A stretch of DNA of 64,000 bases from an uncultured Lachnospiraceae bacterium (GTDB taxonomy: Bacteria > Bacillota > Clostridia > Lachnospirales > Lachnospiraceae): contig CAJTPS010000018.1 of NCBI GenBank assembly GCA_910578555.1, positions 1 to 64,000 on the forward strand, written 5' to 3'. Below, piece after piece: positions 17,396 through 25,104 of this stretch; the first letter of the stretch is position 1; every line of letters starts with the position of its first letter. The notes beneath the pieces were generated by a model. It had not been told where the DNA came from. It saw nothing but the letters and a program-made list of their open reading frames with translations, and ran no database searches. Made by a program: the position numbers and the translations under genes.

Positions 17396-19012
17396 ATGAA
17401 ATGGAACGAAGCGATTAAAGAACTGGATACCAGAAGACAGAAGGCTCTTTTAGGCGGCGGACCGAACAGGATAGAGAAGCAGCACGCTGCCGGCAAGATG
17501 ACTGCAAGGGAGCGGATCGAGGTGTTGCTTGATCCGGGGACTTTTGTGGAAGTGGACGGATTTATGGAGTCACGTATAGACGATTTTGATCTGGATAAGA
17601 GAAGGGTGCCGGGGGACGGTGTCGTGACGGGATACGGTGAGATCGACGGCCGGCAGGTATTTGTGGCGAGCGAAGATTTTACGGTGATCGGGGGAACACT
17701 GGGAGAATATCATTCTTTTAAGATATGCAGGATTCAGGATATGGCGATGGAGATGAAAGCACCGCTTATCTGCATCAATGACAGCGGCGGTGCCAGAATA
17801 GAGGAAGGCATCTCATCCCTGAGCGGTTACAGCGGCATGTTCCTGCGTCATACGAAGGCGTCGGGCGTGATTCCGCAGATTGCGGTGATCTTAGGACCTT
17901 GTTCCGGCGGTGCGTGCTATGCGCCGGCGATCTGTGACTTTATCTTTATGGTGAAAGATATATCCAAGATGTTTATTACCGGACCGAATGTCGTTAAGAC
18001 CGTTATTAATGAAGAAGTGTCCGTGGAGGAACTGGGCGGTTCGGACGTGCACGCAAAGAAGAGCGGTGTGTCACATTTTACGTATGATACGGAAAACGAA
18101 TGTCTGATGGGTGTGCGGAAACTGTTGTCATATCTGCCGAGCAGCTGGACGGAGAAACCGCCGGTTATCAATAATAAAGAAAGACAGAGCATCCTGCCCC
18201 GTGTAGGCAAGGTTTTCGGCAAGGTGGAAAACGGCAAGGTGGCTTCGTCCATGAAGGCGAAAGCTGCCAAGATCATGGATATCGTACCGGACAATTCCAG
18301 ACACGCATATGACGTCAAGGAAGTCATTGACTGTATCGTAGACGAGGGAAGCTTCTTTGAAGTCCAGAAAGAGTTTGCCACAAATGCGGTGACCGGCTTT
18401 AGCAGAATGGAAGGTAAAGTGGTAGGACTTGTGGCGAATCAGCCCAATTCCATGGGCGGTTCCCTGGATTATCATGCGTCTGATAAGATTGCAAGATTTA
18501 TCCGTTTCTGTGACTGCTTCAACATTCCGCTGATCACGCTGATCGATGTACCGGCATTCCTGCCCGGCACGGCGCAGGAGCATAACGGTATTATCCGGCA
18601 CGGCGCGAAGATTCTATATGCCTATTCCGAGGCGACGGTGCCGAAGATCTCACTGATTATGCGTAAAGCATACGGCGGCGCTTATATTGCAATGAACTCC
18701 AAGGAGATGGGCGCGGATATTGTCTACGCATGGCCCATTGCCGAGATCGCGGTTATGGGGGCGGACGGCGCCGTAAATATTGCGTTCAAGCGTAAGATCA
18801 AGGCGGCGGCAGATCCGGAGGCCATGCGCGCGCAGTGTAAAGCGGAGTATGAAGCGCGGTTCCTGAATCCTTACGTGGCGGCCGCAAGAGGATATGTGAA
18901 CGAGGTCATCAAGCCGGAAGAGACGAGAGAGGCACTGGTGCGGGCGCTTAGGGGACTGAAGAACAAGCAGACCAAAGCCCCTGAGAAAAAACACGGAAAC
19001 ATACCCCTCTAG
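17396..19012 (+). CDS. Acyl-CoA carboxylase/decarboxylase carboxyltransferase subunit (PccB/MmdA-type)
   Basis: 538 residues with both halves of the carboxyl_trans fold. The N-terminal half shows EKQHAAGKMTARERIEVLLD, GDGVVTGYGEIDGRQV, ICINDSGGARIEEGISSLSG and GPCSGGACYAPAICDF; the C-terminal half shows VVGLVANQPNSMGGSLDYHA, IPLITLIDVPAFLPGTAQEH and MRKAYGGAYIAMNSKEMGAD. It moves a carboxyl group between biotin and an acyl-CoA (propionyl-, methylmalonyl- or acetyl-CoA). The ATG at 17396 preceded by GGAGACGGGG was preferred; a longer frame to 17264 has no homology or site. No biotin carrier or biotin carboxylase gene is beside it, so its partners are elsewhere. The consensus promoter and FabT-like operator suggest coupling to fatty acid metabolism. 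Confidence 0.88.
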   Translation: MKWNEAIKELDTRRQKALLGGGPNRIEKQHAAGKMTARERIEVLLDPGTFVEVDGFMESRIDDFDLDKRRVPGDGVVTGYGEIDGRQVFVASEDFTVIGGTLGEYHSFKICRIQDMAMEMKAPLICINDSGGARIEEGISSLSGYSGMFLRHTKASGVIPQIAVILGPCSGGACYAPAICDFIFMVKDISKMFITGPNVVKTVINEEVSVEELGGSDVHAKKSGVSHFTYDTENECLMGVRKLLSYLPSSWTEKPPVINNKERQSILPRVGKVFGKVENGKVASSMKAKAAKIMDIVPDNSRHAYDVKEVIDCIVDEGSFFEVQKEFATNAVTGFSRMEGKVVGLVANQPNSMGGSLDYHASDKIARFIRFCDCFNIPLITLIDVPAFLPGTAQEHNGIIRHGAKILYAYSEATVPKISLIMRKAYGGAYIAMNSKEMGADIVYAWPIAEIAVMGADGAVNIAFKRKIKAAADPEAMRAQCKAEYEARFLNPYVAAARGYVNEVIKPEETREALVRALRGLKNKQTKAPEKKHGNIPL

Positions 19013-19093
19013 ATGAAAAAGAAAACAGACGTCGCAAGGCGCGGGTCTGCGATCCTCAAAACCGAAAATAAAATCCCGACGGGATGAAACGGC

Positions 19094-19121
19094 AAACGAC
19101 AGATCTTCCGATCTGTCGTTT
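19094..19121. terminator. Hairpin between convergent genes
   Basis: AAACGACAGATC-TTCC-GATCTGTCGTTT: a 12-bp stem with tetraloop, 82 bases after the carboxyltransferase stop and 46 bases beyond the end of the convergent FliD-like gene. The downstream T-tract is short (TTTC), so it may serve both strands as a modest terminator. Confidence 0.6.
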
Positions 19122-19166
19122 CTAATAGTAATTTACCGGTTATCAGGTTGAGCGGACCATGAATCA

Positions 19167-20480
19167 TTAACAATAACCGTTAAACATCATGCCGCTGTAG
19201 GCGCTCGTGATATACGGACTGGCGAAGTTCTTGCCGGGATTCTTGTATGCCACGATTACGTTATTGACATAATTCATCGGGTCCAGGGACACCTGGTTAG
19301 ACTTGCGCAGTACCGAGTTCGTGAAACTCTTCATCGGTGAAAAAGCTTCCTTCGCGTTATCGCTCATAGCGGTCTGACGCAGCGCCGCGTCATCGACTTC
19401 CAATGTGCCGTCCAGATTCAGATTCAGTCCGACGGAAGTAAGATCGCTGGCATAGACCCGTGCAACACTGCTCATTTCATTAAAAAGCCGGTTGCTCTTT
19501 GGCTGGTTATCACTGTATTCCGCCACGGCATGCAGGAAAGAATTAAAACCCTGCACCAGCGTGTTGATATTCTCCGTAAGCGATTCCACATCCGTCTTAA
19601 GCCCGATGGAAGCGGTCTCACCTTCCATACTGCTTAAACCGGTCAGTTCTACCTCGTAAGCGTGAGCCAGCGTAAAACGGTTGGAAGTAGAAGAGCTTTC
19701 CTCACCGTTCACGATGTAGGATGCGTTAGTCGGTTGTACGGATACATGATCCAGCCCGAAATAGTCTACCGCACCGGAGGTCTTACTCGTCCTGTGATCG
19801 GATATTTTATAGATATAAGGCTTATTATCCTTAAGCCCGGTAGAGTTGGATTCCATTCTTAAATAAGAAGTGTTGTCCTCTCCGGAGATCACCTGTGCCG
19901 TGATGCCGATATTGGCGTTGGTGACCAGGCGCGCCAGACGATCCTGCACATCCCTGTTTGTGTCGGTAGGCTTGATGCTGAACTGAAATTCATAATTCAG
20001 TCCGTCAATACCGATATCAAAAGAGTAGGTGTCGGGCGTAAGTGCTACAACTTCATCATTCGGAAGGAATTTCCCTGTATTTACCTGTGAGGATGCCAGC
20101 TGGTTTACTTCGACGTCATAGGCAGGCAGATCGTCAGTTGACCTGGCGGAGCCGATAAAAGAAGCTTTTGCGATATTCGGGTTGCTGGAATAAGCCACCT
20201 TTTTATTCAGAAGCTCATCTTCATCCAATCCGCCGAGTGAAGCGATCGTATTGCGCAGTTCACGTGCATTTTCTTTTACACTGATGGCAAACCGCTGTGA
20301 ATCCTTACTGGTATCTAAGATATACAGAGGGGATTCCTTATTCATTTTGACAATGGAATTATAGACGCCGCGCAGTTCGCTCTTCTTATGAGAGTCATAA
20401 GGCGTACTGGATTTCGGCGCGTAGGTAGTCATATAGAAGTTGTATACATTGTTCAGATTATGAATCGTATTATAAGACAC
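19167..20480 (-). CDS. FliD-like flagellar hook-associated protein
   Basis: 437 residues. The stretch AYDVEVNQLASSQVNTGKFL near residue 120 and the C-terminal FNSFLHAVAEYSDNQPKSNR, GLNLNLDGTLEVDDAALR resemble flagellar hook-associated protein 2 (filament cap, FliD), as does the middle beta-rich region with FQFSIKPTDTNRDVQDRLAR. It is shorter than many clostridial FliD proteins and lacks the usual N-terminal GLASGLD-like motif, so it may be a specialised cap or secondary paralogue. I chose the GTG at 20478-20480 because AGGAGGGGG lies just before it. It is exported, if FliD-like, through the flagellar apparatus; no signal peptide is seen. The 509 bases up to rpmG contain no other supported gene. 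Confidence 0.75.
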   Translation of the reverse strand: MSYNTIHNLNNVYNFYMTTYAPKSSTPYDSHKKSELRGVYNSIVKMNKESPLYILDTSKDSQRFAISVKENARELRNTIASLGGLDEDELLNKKVAYSSNPNIAKASFIGSARSTDDLPAYDVEVNQLASSQVNTGKFLPNDEVVALTPDTYSFDIGIDGLNYEFQFSIKPTDTNRDVQDRLARLVTNANIGITAQVISGEDNTSYLRMESNSTGLKDNKPYIYKISDHRTSKTSGAVDYFGLDHVSVQPTNASYIVNGEESSSTSNRFTLAHAYEVELTGLSSMEGETASIGLKTDVESLTENINTLVQGFNSFLHAVAEYSDNQPKSNRLFNEMSSVARVYASDLTSVGLNLNLDGTLEVDDAALRQTAMSDNAKEAFSPMKSFTNSVLRKSNQVSLDPMNYVNNVIVAYKNPGKNFASPYITSAYSGMMFNGYC

Positions 20481-20874
20481 AGTCCCCCTCCTTTCTTCCA
20501 TGAAATATTCTCGGAACCTGTCAGATCATCGATAACTGCCGGTCGCTGTCCTTAGCATACAGTCCATCGATGCGGTATTATTCAGGAAAATCCTCAAAAG
20601 AGTATTCTATAACTCTATTTTATCACCGCAATTATAGGAAATGCAAGCATATTGTAAGCTTTCTGGCCGAAAAACATCAGAAAATGTTGCCGGAAATTGC
20701 AGCAAGTGATCAAACCATGTTCGTTATTTAATATGTATATCGTAGTGTAGATGACAAAAATGAAGAGGGAAAAACCATAAATTTAAAATATTTTATAAAT
20801 AATGTACAGAGCTGTTCGGGAGAAGCGGTGTTCGAAGCTTTTCTGTTCGGCCATTCTATTTGTTGAAAAACAAG

Positions 20875-20903
20875 TTGACTTCGCGTGCGGCGTATGGTAT
20901 ATT
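20875..20903 (+). promoter_or_regulatory. Promoter of the rpmG-secE-nusG operon
   Basis: TTGACT (20875-20880), 17 bases, TATATT (20898-20903), with TG one base before the -10 (extended -10). About 85 bases before rpmG. The stretch 20481-20874 before it is AT-rich and shows no supported gene. Confidence 0.8.
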
Positions 20904-20989
20904 GATTGAGCAAGATAGGATTTAGGTCTTTTTTTTATGCTCAAAAATAGTGACCAGCATGTCTGAATCATACACGTGGAGGTAGCAAG

Positions 20990-21139
20990 ATGCGTACAAA
21001 AATCACATTAGCATGCACAGAGTGCAAGCAGCGTAACTACAATACGACGAAGGACAAGAAGACTCATCCGGATCGTATGGAGACGAAGAAGTATTGCAGA
21101 TTCTGTAAGACACATACTCTGCATAAGGAAACAAAATAG
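20990..21139 (+). CDS. rpmG: 50S ribosomal protein L33
   Basis: 49 residues, the normal length. The protein begins MRTKITLACTECKQRNYNTT, continues KKTHPDRMETKKYCRFCKTH and ends TLHKETK. Two CxxC pairs (CTEC and CRFC) form the zinc-ribbon of the C+ type L33. A GGAGG site precedes the ATG. It stands first in the classic rpmG-secE-nusG order, and a strong promoter lies upstream. Confidence 0.96.
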   Translation: MRTKITLACTECKQRNYNTTKDKKTHPDRMETKKYCRFCKTHTLHKETK

Positions 21140-21188
21140 TCGCCGGTTGTTTGGGCGAAGGGATTCGTGTGAAATTTTTTCACACGCG

Positions 21189-21221
21189 GGATTTGTGTCC
21201 GTGCGTACTTGACACAAATCC
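21189..21221 (+). other. Hairpin between rpmG and secE
   Basis: GGATTTGTGTC and GACACAAATCC form an 11-bp perfect stem with an 11-base loop. A smaller GTGTGAAA/TTTCACAC dyad lies just before it (about 21169-21185). No T-tract follows, so RNA processing or stability is more likely than termination. The tRNA-Trp often found at this place is absent. Confidence 0.5.
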
Positions 21222-21258
21222 GTTAATGTGCAAAAAGTGCGCAGGAAAGAGGATTAAC

Positions 21259-21477
21259 ATGGGAGATTCTGCAAAATCAGAAGGAGCGTCCAGAATTACG
21301 AAGTTTTGGGATGGCGTGAAAGCTGAATTTAAGAAAATCACTTGGCCTGATAAAGATGCCCTCTTGAAACAATCTATTGCGGTTGTTATTATTTCTGTTG
21401 CGGTTGGAGCTGTCATCACGATACTGGATTTCGGTCTGCAGTATGGTGTGGACTTCCTCACCACTTTTTCATTATAA
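21259..21477 (+). CDS. secE: Preprotein translocase subunit SecE
   Basis: 72 residues, typical of Gram-positive SecE. It clamps the SecY channel in the membrane. The amphipathic helix with the family motif FWDGVKAEFKKITWPDKDAL precedes a single membrane segment (AVVIISVAVGAVITILDF). The ATG at 21259 follows AAGAGG; the longer upstream frame has no homology. Its position between rpmG and nusG is canonical. Confidence 0.95.
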   Translation: MGDSAKSEGASRITKFWDGVKAEFKKITWPDKDALLKQSIAVVIISVAVGAVITILDFGLQYGVDFLTTFSL

Positions 21478-21548
21478 AAAGTGCTGTAAACAGAATCTGA
21501 GAAAAGCATGATACAGGACTGACAAATCATGCTGACGTGGAGGGACGT

Positions 21549-22064
21549 ATGGCAGAAGCAAATTGGTATGTTGTTCATACTTATTCCGGATATGAGAATA
21601 AGGTAAAAGCCAACATTGAGAAGACTATTGAGAACAGACATCTGGAGGAAGAGATTCTGGAAGTCAGAGTGCCTATGCAGGAAGTCATGGAGATGAAGAA
21701 CGGCGCGCGCAAGACGGTTCAGAAGAAGATGTTTCCCGGCTATGTTCTGATCAATATGATCATGAATGACGATACATGGTATGTCGTGAGAAATACAAGA
21801 GGCGTCACGGGATTTGTCGGACCGGGAAGCAAGCCTGTACCGCTCACGGAAGCGGAGATGAAGCCTCTCGGCATCAAGATGGAGAATGTGAGCGTCGATT
21901 TCGCAGAAGGTGATACCATCGCGGTGGTTGCCGGTGTCTGGAAAGATACGATCGGCGTTGTTCAAAGAATCGACTTCGGTAAGCAGGTCGCTACGATCAA
22001 TGTTGAACTTTTCGGCAGAGAGACGCCTGTGGAGATCGGTTTCGCAGAAGTCAGAAAAATGTAA
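21549..22064 (+). CDS. nusG: Transcription termination/antitermination factor NusG
   Basis: 171 residues. NGN domain (NWYVVHTYSGYENKVKANIE, KKMFPGYVLINMIMNDDTWY, VRNTRGVTGFVG) followed by a KOW domain (FAEGDTIAVVAGVWKDTIGV). It binds RNA polymerase and modulates pausing and termination. ATG at 21549 follows GGAGGG; the TTG/ATG upstream at 21537 is less well placed. Confidence 0.96.
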   Translation: MAEANWYVVHTYSGYENKVKANIEKTIENRHLEEEILEVRVPMQEVMEMKNGARKTVQKKMFPGYVLINMIMNDDTWYVVRNTRGVTGFVGPGSKPVPLTEAEMKPLGIKMENVSVDFAEGDTIAVVAGVWKDTIGVVQRIDFGKQVATINVELFGRETPVEIGFAEVRKM

Positions 22065-22100
22065 TTGATATTTATTCCGCTCCGGCGGATTAGATATATT

Positions 22101-22200
22101 GTGGGAGCATCACTTCGTCTGCGAAGAAGTGACAATAATTTACTGACGTAAATTATTGTGCGTTGAGCATGACTGAGAAGTATGGTGTGCCCGTACCACA
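22101..22200 (+). promoter_or_regulatory. Structured leader before rplK
   Basis: Between nusG and rplK the RNA can fold CACTTC-GTCTGC-GAAGAAGTG and a perfect 12-bp stem with tetraloop TGAC (22132-22159). The segment starts GTGGGAGCA and ends CCGTACCAC, so the outer ends also pair (GTGG with CCAC). In many bacteria L1 represses its own rplK-rplA message through a leader structure; this is a candidate for such a site, but I cannot identify the L1 recognition motif by eye. Confidence 0.45.
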
Positions 22201-22220
22201 TTATTTTAGGAGGTGCCATT

Positions 22221-22646
22221 ATGGCAAAGAAAGTAGAAGGATATATTAAGTTACAGATTCCTGCCGGCAAAGCTACACCGGCGCCGCCGGTTGGTCCCGC
22301 ACTCGGACAGCACGGCGTAAACATCGTTGAATTTACAAAACAGTTCAACGCAAGAACAGCCGATAAAGGTGATGTGATCATCCCGGTTGTTATTACGGTT
22401 TATGCAGACAGAAGTTTTAGTTTCATCACAAAGACTCCCCCTGCAGCAGTTCTTTTAAAGAAAGCATGCAACATTAAATCCGGTTCCGCAGTTCCGAATA
22501 AGACGAAGGTTGCTACGATCTCCAAGGCAAAATTACAGGAGATCGCTGAGACAAAGATGCCTGATCTTAACGCTGCAAGCCTGGAAGCAGCTATGAGCAT
22601 GATTGCCGGAACTGCCAGAAGCATGGGCATCACAGTAGAAGAGTAA
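22221..22646 (+). CDS. rplK: 50S ribosomal protein L11
   Basis: 141 residues, standard length. MAKKVEGYIKLQIPAGKATP, GPALGQHGVNIVEF and KTPPAAVLLKKA are invariant L11 motifs; the proline-rich N-terminus contacts the thiostrepton/GTPase centre of 23S rRNA. ATG with AGGAGGTG seven bases upstream. Co-transcribed with rplA. Confidence 0.97.
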   Translation: MAKKVEGYIKLQIPAGKATPAPPVGPALGQHGVNIVEFTKQFNARTADKGDVIIPVVITVYADRSFSFITKTPPAAVLLKKACNIKSGSAVPNKTKVATISKAKLQEIAETKMPDLNAASLEAAMSMIAGTARSMGITVEE

Positions 22647-22659
22647 TGGAGGATTTGAC

Positions 22660-23349
22660 ATGAAACATGGTAAAAAGTATGCAGAAGCGGCTAAGCTCGT
22701 AGACCGTATGGTTCAGTACGATACGGCGGAAGCAATCGCTCTGGTTAAAAAGACAGCAACAGCTAAATTTGATGAGACGATAGAAGTGCATATTAAGACT
22801 GGATGTGACGGACGTCATGCGGAGCAGCAGGTCCGCGGTGCCGTTGTACTTCCGAACGGAACAGGTAAGACTGTCAGAGTACTGGTATTTGCGAAAGGTG
22901 ATAAGGTGGCTGAGGCGGAAGCGGCAGGCGCTGATCACGTAGGTGGTGAAGAACTGATTCCGAGAATCCAGAATGACGGATGGCTTGATTTTGACGTAGT
23001 CGTTGCGACACCGGATATGATGGGCGTTGTAGGACGTCTCGGTAAGGTGCTGGGACCGAAAGGACTTATGCCTAATCCGAAGGCAGGTACGGTAACGATG
23101 GATGTTACCAAGGCTGTCAACGATATCAAAGCAGGTAAGATCGAGTACAGACTGGATAAAGCGAATATCATTCATGTTCCGGTTGGCAAGGCTTCCTTTG
23201 ATGAGGCGAAGATTCAGGAGAACTTTGACGCACTGATGGAGGCGATTGTAAAGGCGAAACCGTCGGCACTCAAGGGTCAGTATTTAAGAAGCATCACACT
23301 GGCAACCACGATGGGACCGGGTGTGAAGGTAAACACGGCGAAATACTAA
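22660..23349 (+). CDS. rplA: 50S ribosomal protein L1
   Basis: 229 residues, standard length. Motifs include HIKTGCDGRHAEQQVRGAVV, LPNGTGKTVRVLVFAKGDK, GKVLGPKGLMPNPKAGTVT and YRLDKANIIHVPVGK. L1 binds the mobile stalk of 23S rRNA and can repress its own operon. It is 13 bases after rplK. In most relatives rplJ follows directly; here two other genes and a repeat intervene. Confidence 0.97.
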   Translation: MKHGKKYAEAAKLVDRMVQYDTAEAIALVKKTATAKFDETIEVHIKTGCDGRHAEQQVRGAVVLPNGTGKTVRVLVFAKGDKVAEAEAAGADHVGGEELIPRIQNDGWLDFDVVVATPDMMGVVGRLGKVLGPKGLMPNPKAGTVTMDVTKAVNDIKAGKIEYRLDKANIIHVPVGKASFDEAKIQENFDALMEAIVKAKPSALKGQYLRSITLATTMGPGVKVNTAKY

Positions 23350-23420
23350 TCAACCGGTTTAGAGCCGTAACAGATGAATCAAGAAGTAAGAGGGCAGCAC
23401 AGATTGTGCTGCTCTTTTTG

Positions 23421-23638
23421 GAGAATGCGGAGCATTCTCTGAATCGAGTGCGCCGGCACTCGATATGTGTTGGAAAGAGGAAAAAGCAACAGTGTAGATC
23501 ATTTAGGGAGAATGCGGAGCATTCTCTGAATCGAGTGCGCCGGCACTCGATATGTGTTGGAAAGAGGAAAAAGCAACAGTGTAGATCATTTAGGGAGAAT
23601 GCGGAGCATTCTCTGAATCGAGTGCGCCGGCACTCGAT
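23421..23638 (+). repeat. Tandem 87-bp repeat, 2.5 copies, downstream of rplA
   Basis: Units begin at 23421, 23508 and 23595 with a period of exactly 87 bases and are identical where complete. Each unit holds two perfect hairpins: GAGAATGC-GGA-GCATTCTC and ATCGAGTGC-GCCG-GCACTCGAT. The third unit is cut just after the second hairpin and runs into a TATAAT. The frame stays open because 87 is a multiple of three, but no ribosome binding site or homology supports a protein. Confidence 0.9.
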
Positions 23639-23644
23639 TTGTGT

Positions 23645-23650
23645 TATAAT
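23645..23650 (+). promoter_or_regulatory. -10 box at the end of the 87-bp repeat, before the capA-like gene
   Basis: TATAAT only seven bases before the chosen ATG at 23657. The corresponding position of the complete repeat units reads TGGAAA, so the -10 arose at the repeat edge. If used, the message would start at or next to the start codon. No good -35 is visible. Confidence 0.35.
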
Positions 23651-23656
23651 AGGAAC

Positions 23657-24958
23657 ATGGGCAAAAAGAGGAGAAGAAAGAAGCAAAATCGAATAAGCAT
23701 AGGGCACCATTTTATGAAGCCCTTTATCTTGACGTTCAGTATGGTGGTGCTGGCCGGCGTTGCCGGAATCGCGGCGTACCAGTGGATCGTAGAGCCCGCC
23801 AGACCGGAAAGTACCAGCCATTTTCAAGTGTCAGTGGATCATCTGGATACGACAGGAAAATCCGTGCAGGAGGCTGAAGCGGAAACGGAGGCGCAGACAC
23901 AGGCGCGGATTGACGAGATTGTGAGTGTCAACGATAAGTACGGCGATGTGCTGAATGATCCCGAATATATGGTGGAGAATAACATCTACGCGAAGGAGGC
24001 GGCAGACCCCGAACGGGTAACGATCACTTTTGCGGGTGATATTCTGTTTGATGAAAATTATGCGATCATGACCAGGGTGGCAGGCAACGGTGATATAACC
24101 AACGGTTTCTCACCGGATCTGATCGAAGAAATGAAGAGCGCCGATATCATGATGCTTAATAATGAGTTCCCTTATTCGGACGGCGGAACGCCTCTGGAGG
24201 AAAAACAATTTACGTTTCGCGCCAGACCGGCGACGGTGTCGTATCTGAACGATCTGGGGGTGGATATCGTATCGCTGGCCAATAATCATGCTTATGATTA
24301 CGGAGAGAGCGCTTTCCTTGATACGATGTCAATTCTGGAGTCGGCGGGCATAATCTACGTAGGCGCCGGATGCAATCTGCAGGAGGCACGCAGGCCGGTC
24401 TACTATATTATGAATAATATAAAGATCGCGATCGTGTCGGCGACGCAGATCGAGCGGCTGGATCATCCGGACACGAAAGGGGCAACGGATGTTTCGGCGG
24501 GGGTATTCCGGTGCTGGAACGGCGACAATCTGCTGGAGACGATACGGGAAGCGAAGGCAAACAGCGACTTTGTGATCGCGTACATACATTGGGGTACTGA
24601 GAATGAGACGCAGATCGACTGGGCGCAGGAGAAACAGGCGCCGGAGATCGCAGCCGCAGGCGCGGATCTGATCATTGGTTCCCATCCGCACTGTCTGCAG
24701 CCTATCGGCAGCGTGCAGGGCGTGCCGGTAGTCTACAGTCTGGGTAATTTCTGGTTCAACTCTAAGACCGTGGATACCGGAATGTTCAAGGTGACGCTTG
24801 ATGAGAGCGGACTGCTGAGTTGCCAGTTTCTTCCGTGTCTGCAACAGGGTTGCAGGACGGAACTTCTACAGGGTGAGGAGAAACTGAGAGTGCTGAATGA
24901 TTTGCGGAATATGTCCGCGGGTGTGCGGATAGATGATGAGGGGTACGTGACCTGGTAA
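23657..24958 (+). CDS. CapA-family protein (PGA_cap metallophosphatase fold)
   Basis: 433 residues. A basic N-terminus (MGKKRRRKKQNR) and one membrane segment (ILTFSMVVLAGVAGIAAYQW) anchor it with the catalytic part outside. The domain from about residue 115 has the CapA signatures ITFAGDILFDENY, LNNEFPYSD, SLANNHAYDYG, IHWGTENE and IIGSHPHCLQP, whose Asp, Asn and His residues bind metal in calcineurin-like enzymes. Members take part in poly-gamma-glutamate capsule or other wall polymer handling; the substrate here is unknown. It has only a weak AGGA site. It sits unusually inside the ribosomal protein cluster. Confidence 0.85.
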   Translation: MGKKRRRKKQNRISIGHHFMKPFILTFSMVVLAGVAGIAAYQWIVEPARPESTSHFQVSVDHLDTTGKSVQEAEAETEAQTQARIDEIVSVNDKYGDVLNDPEYMVENNIYAKEAADPERVTITFAGDILFDENYAIMTRVAGNGDITNGFSPDLIEEMKSADIMMLNNEFPYSDGGTPLEEKQFTFRARPATVSYLNDLGVDIVSLANNHAYDYGESAFLDTMSILESAGIIYVGAGCNLQEARRPVYYIMNNIKIAIVSATQIERLDHPDTKGATDVSAGVFRCWNGDNLLETIREAKANSDFVIAYIHWGTENETQIDWAQEKQAPEIAAAGADLIIGSHPHCLQPIGSVQGVPVVYSLGNFWFNSKTVDTGMFKVTLDESGLLSCQFLPCLQQGCRTELLQGEEKLRVLNDLRNMSAGVRIDDEGYVTW

Positions 24959-25104
24959 TATAAGAGGAGTGCGTACCTCCTTCCGTATGAGAAAGAAAAT
25001 TGCGAAAAAAAGATTTTTTGAAACTTTTCGGGCATGTGATTCGTATTTATAGTAAAACATGAAGCGAGGGGCAAAAAGCGGAGGCTCCTGAACGGGGGAT
25101 TAGT

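Noticed and set aside
21140..21258. tRNA-Trp between rpmG and secE
   Set aside because: I looked for the usual tRNA here; the stems do not form a cloverleaf and no CCA or T-loop sequence is present.
23421..23638. CRISPR array
   Set aside because: The units are contiguous, identical throughout and 87 bases long with no unique spacers; no cas gene is near.
23406..23696. Repeat protein of 96 codons across the 87-bp repeats
   Set aside because: Open only because the period is a multiple of three; hairpins explain the sequence better, and there is no ribosome binding site. The opposite-strand frame is open for the same reason.
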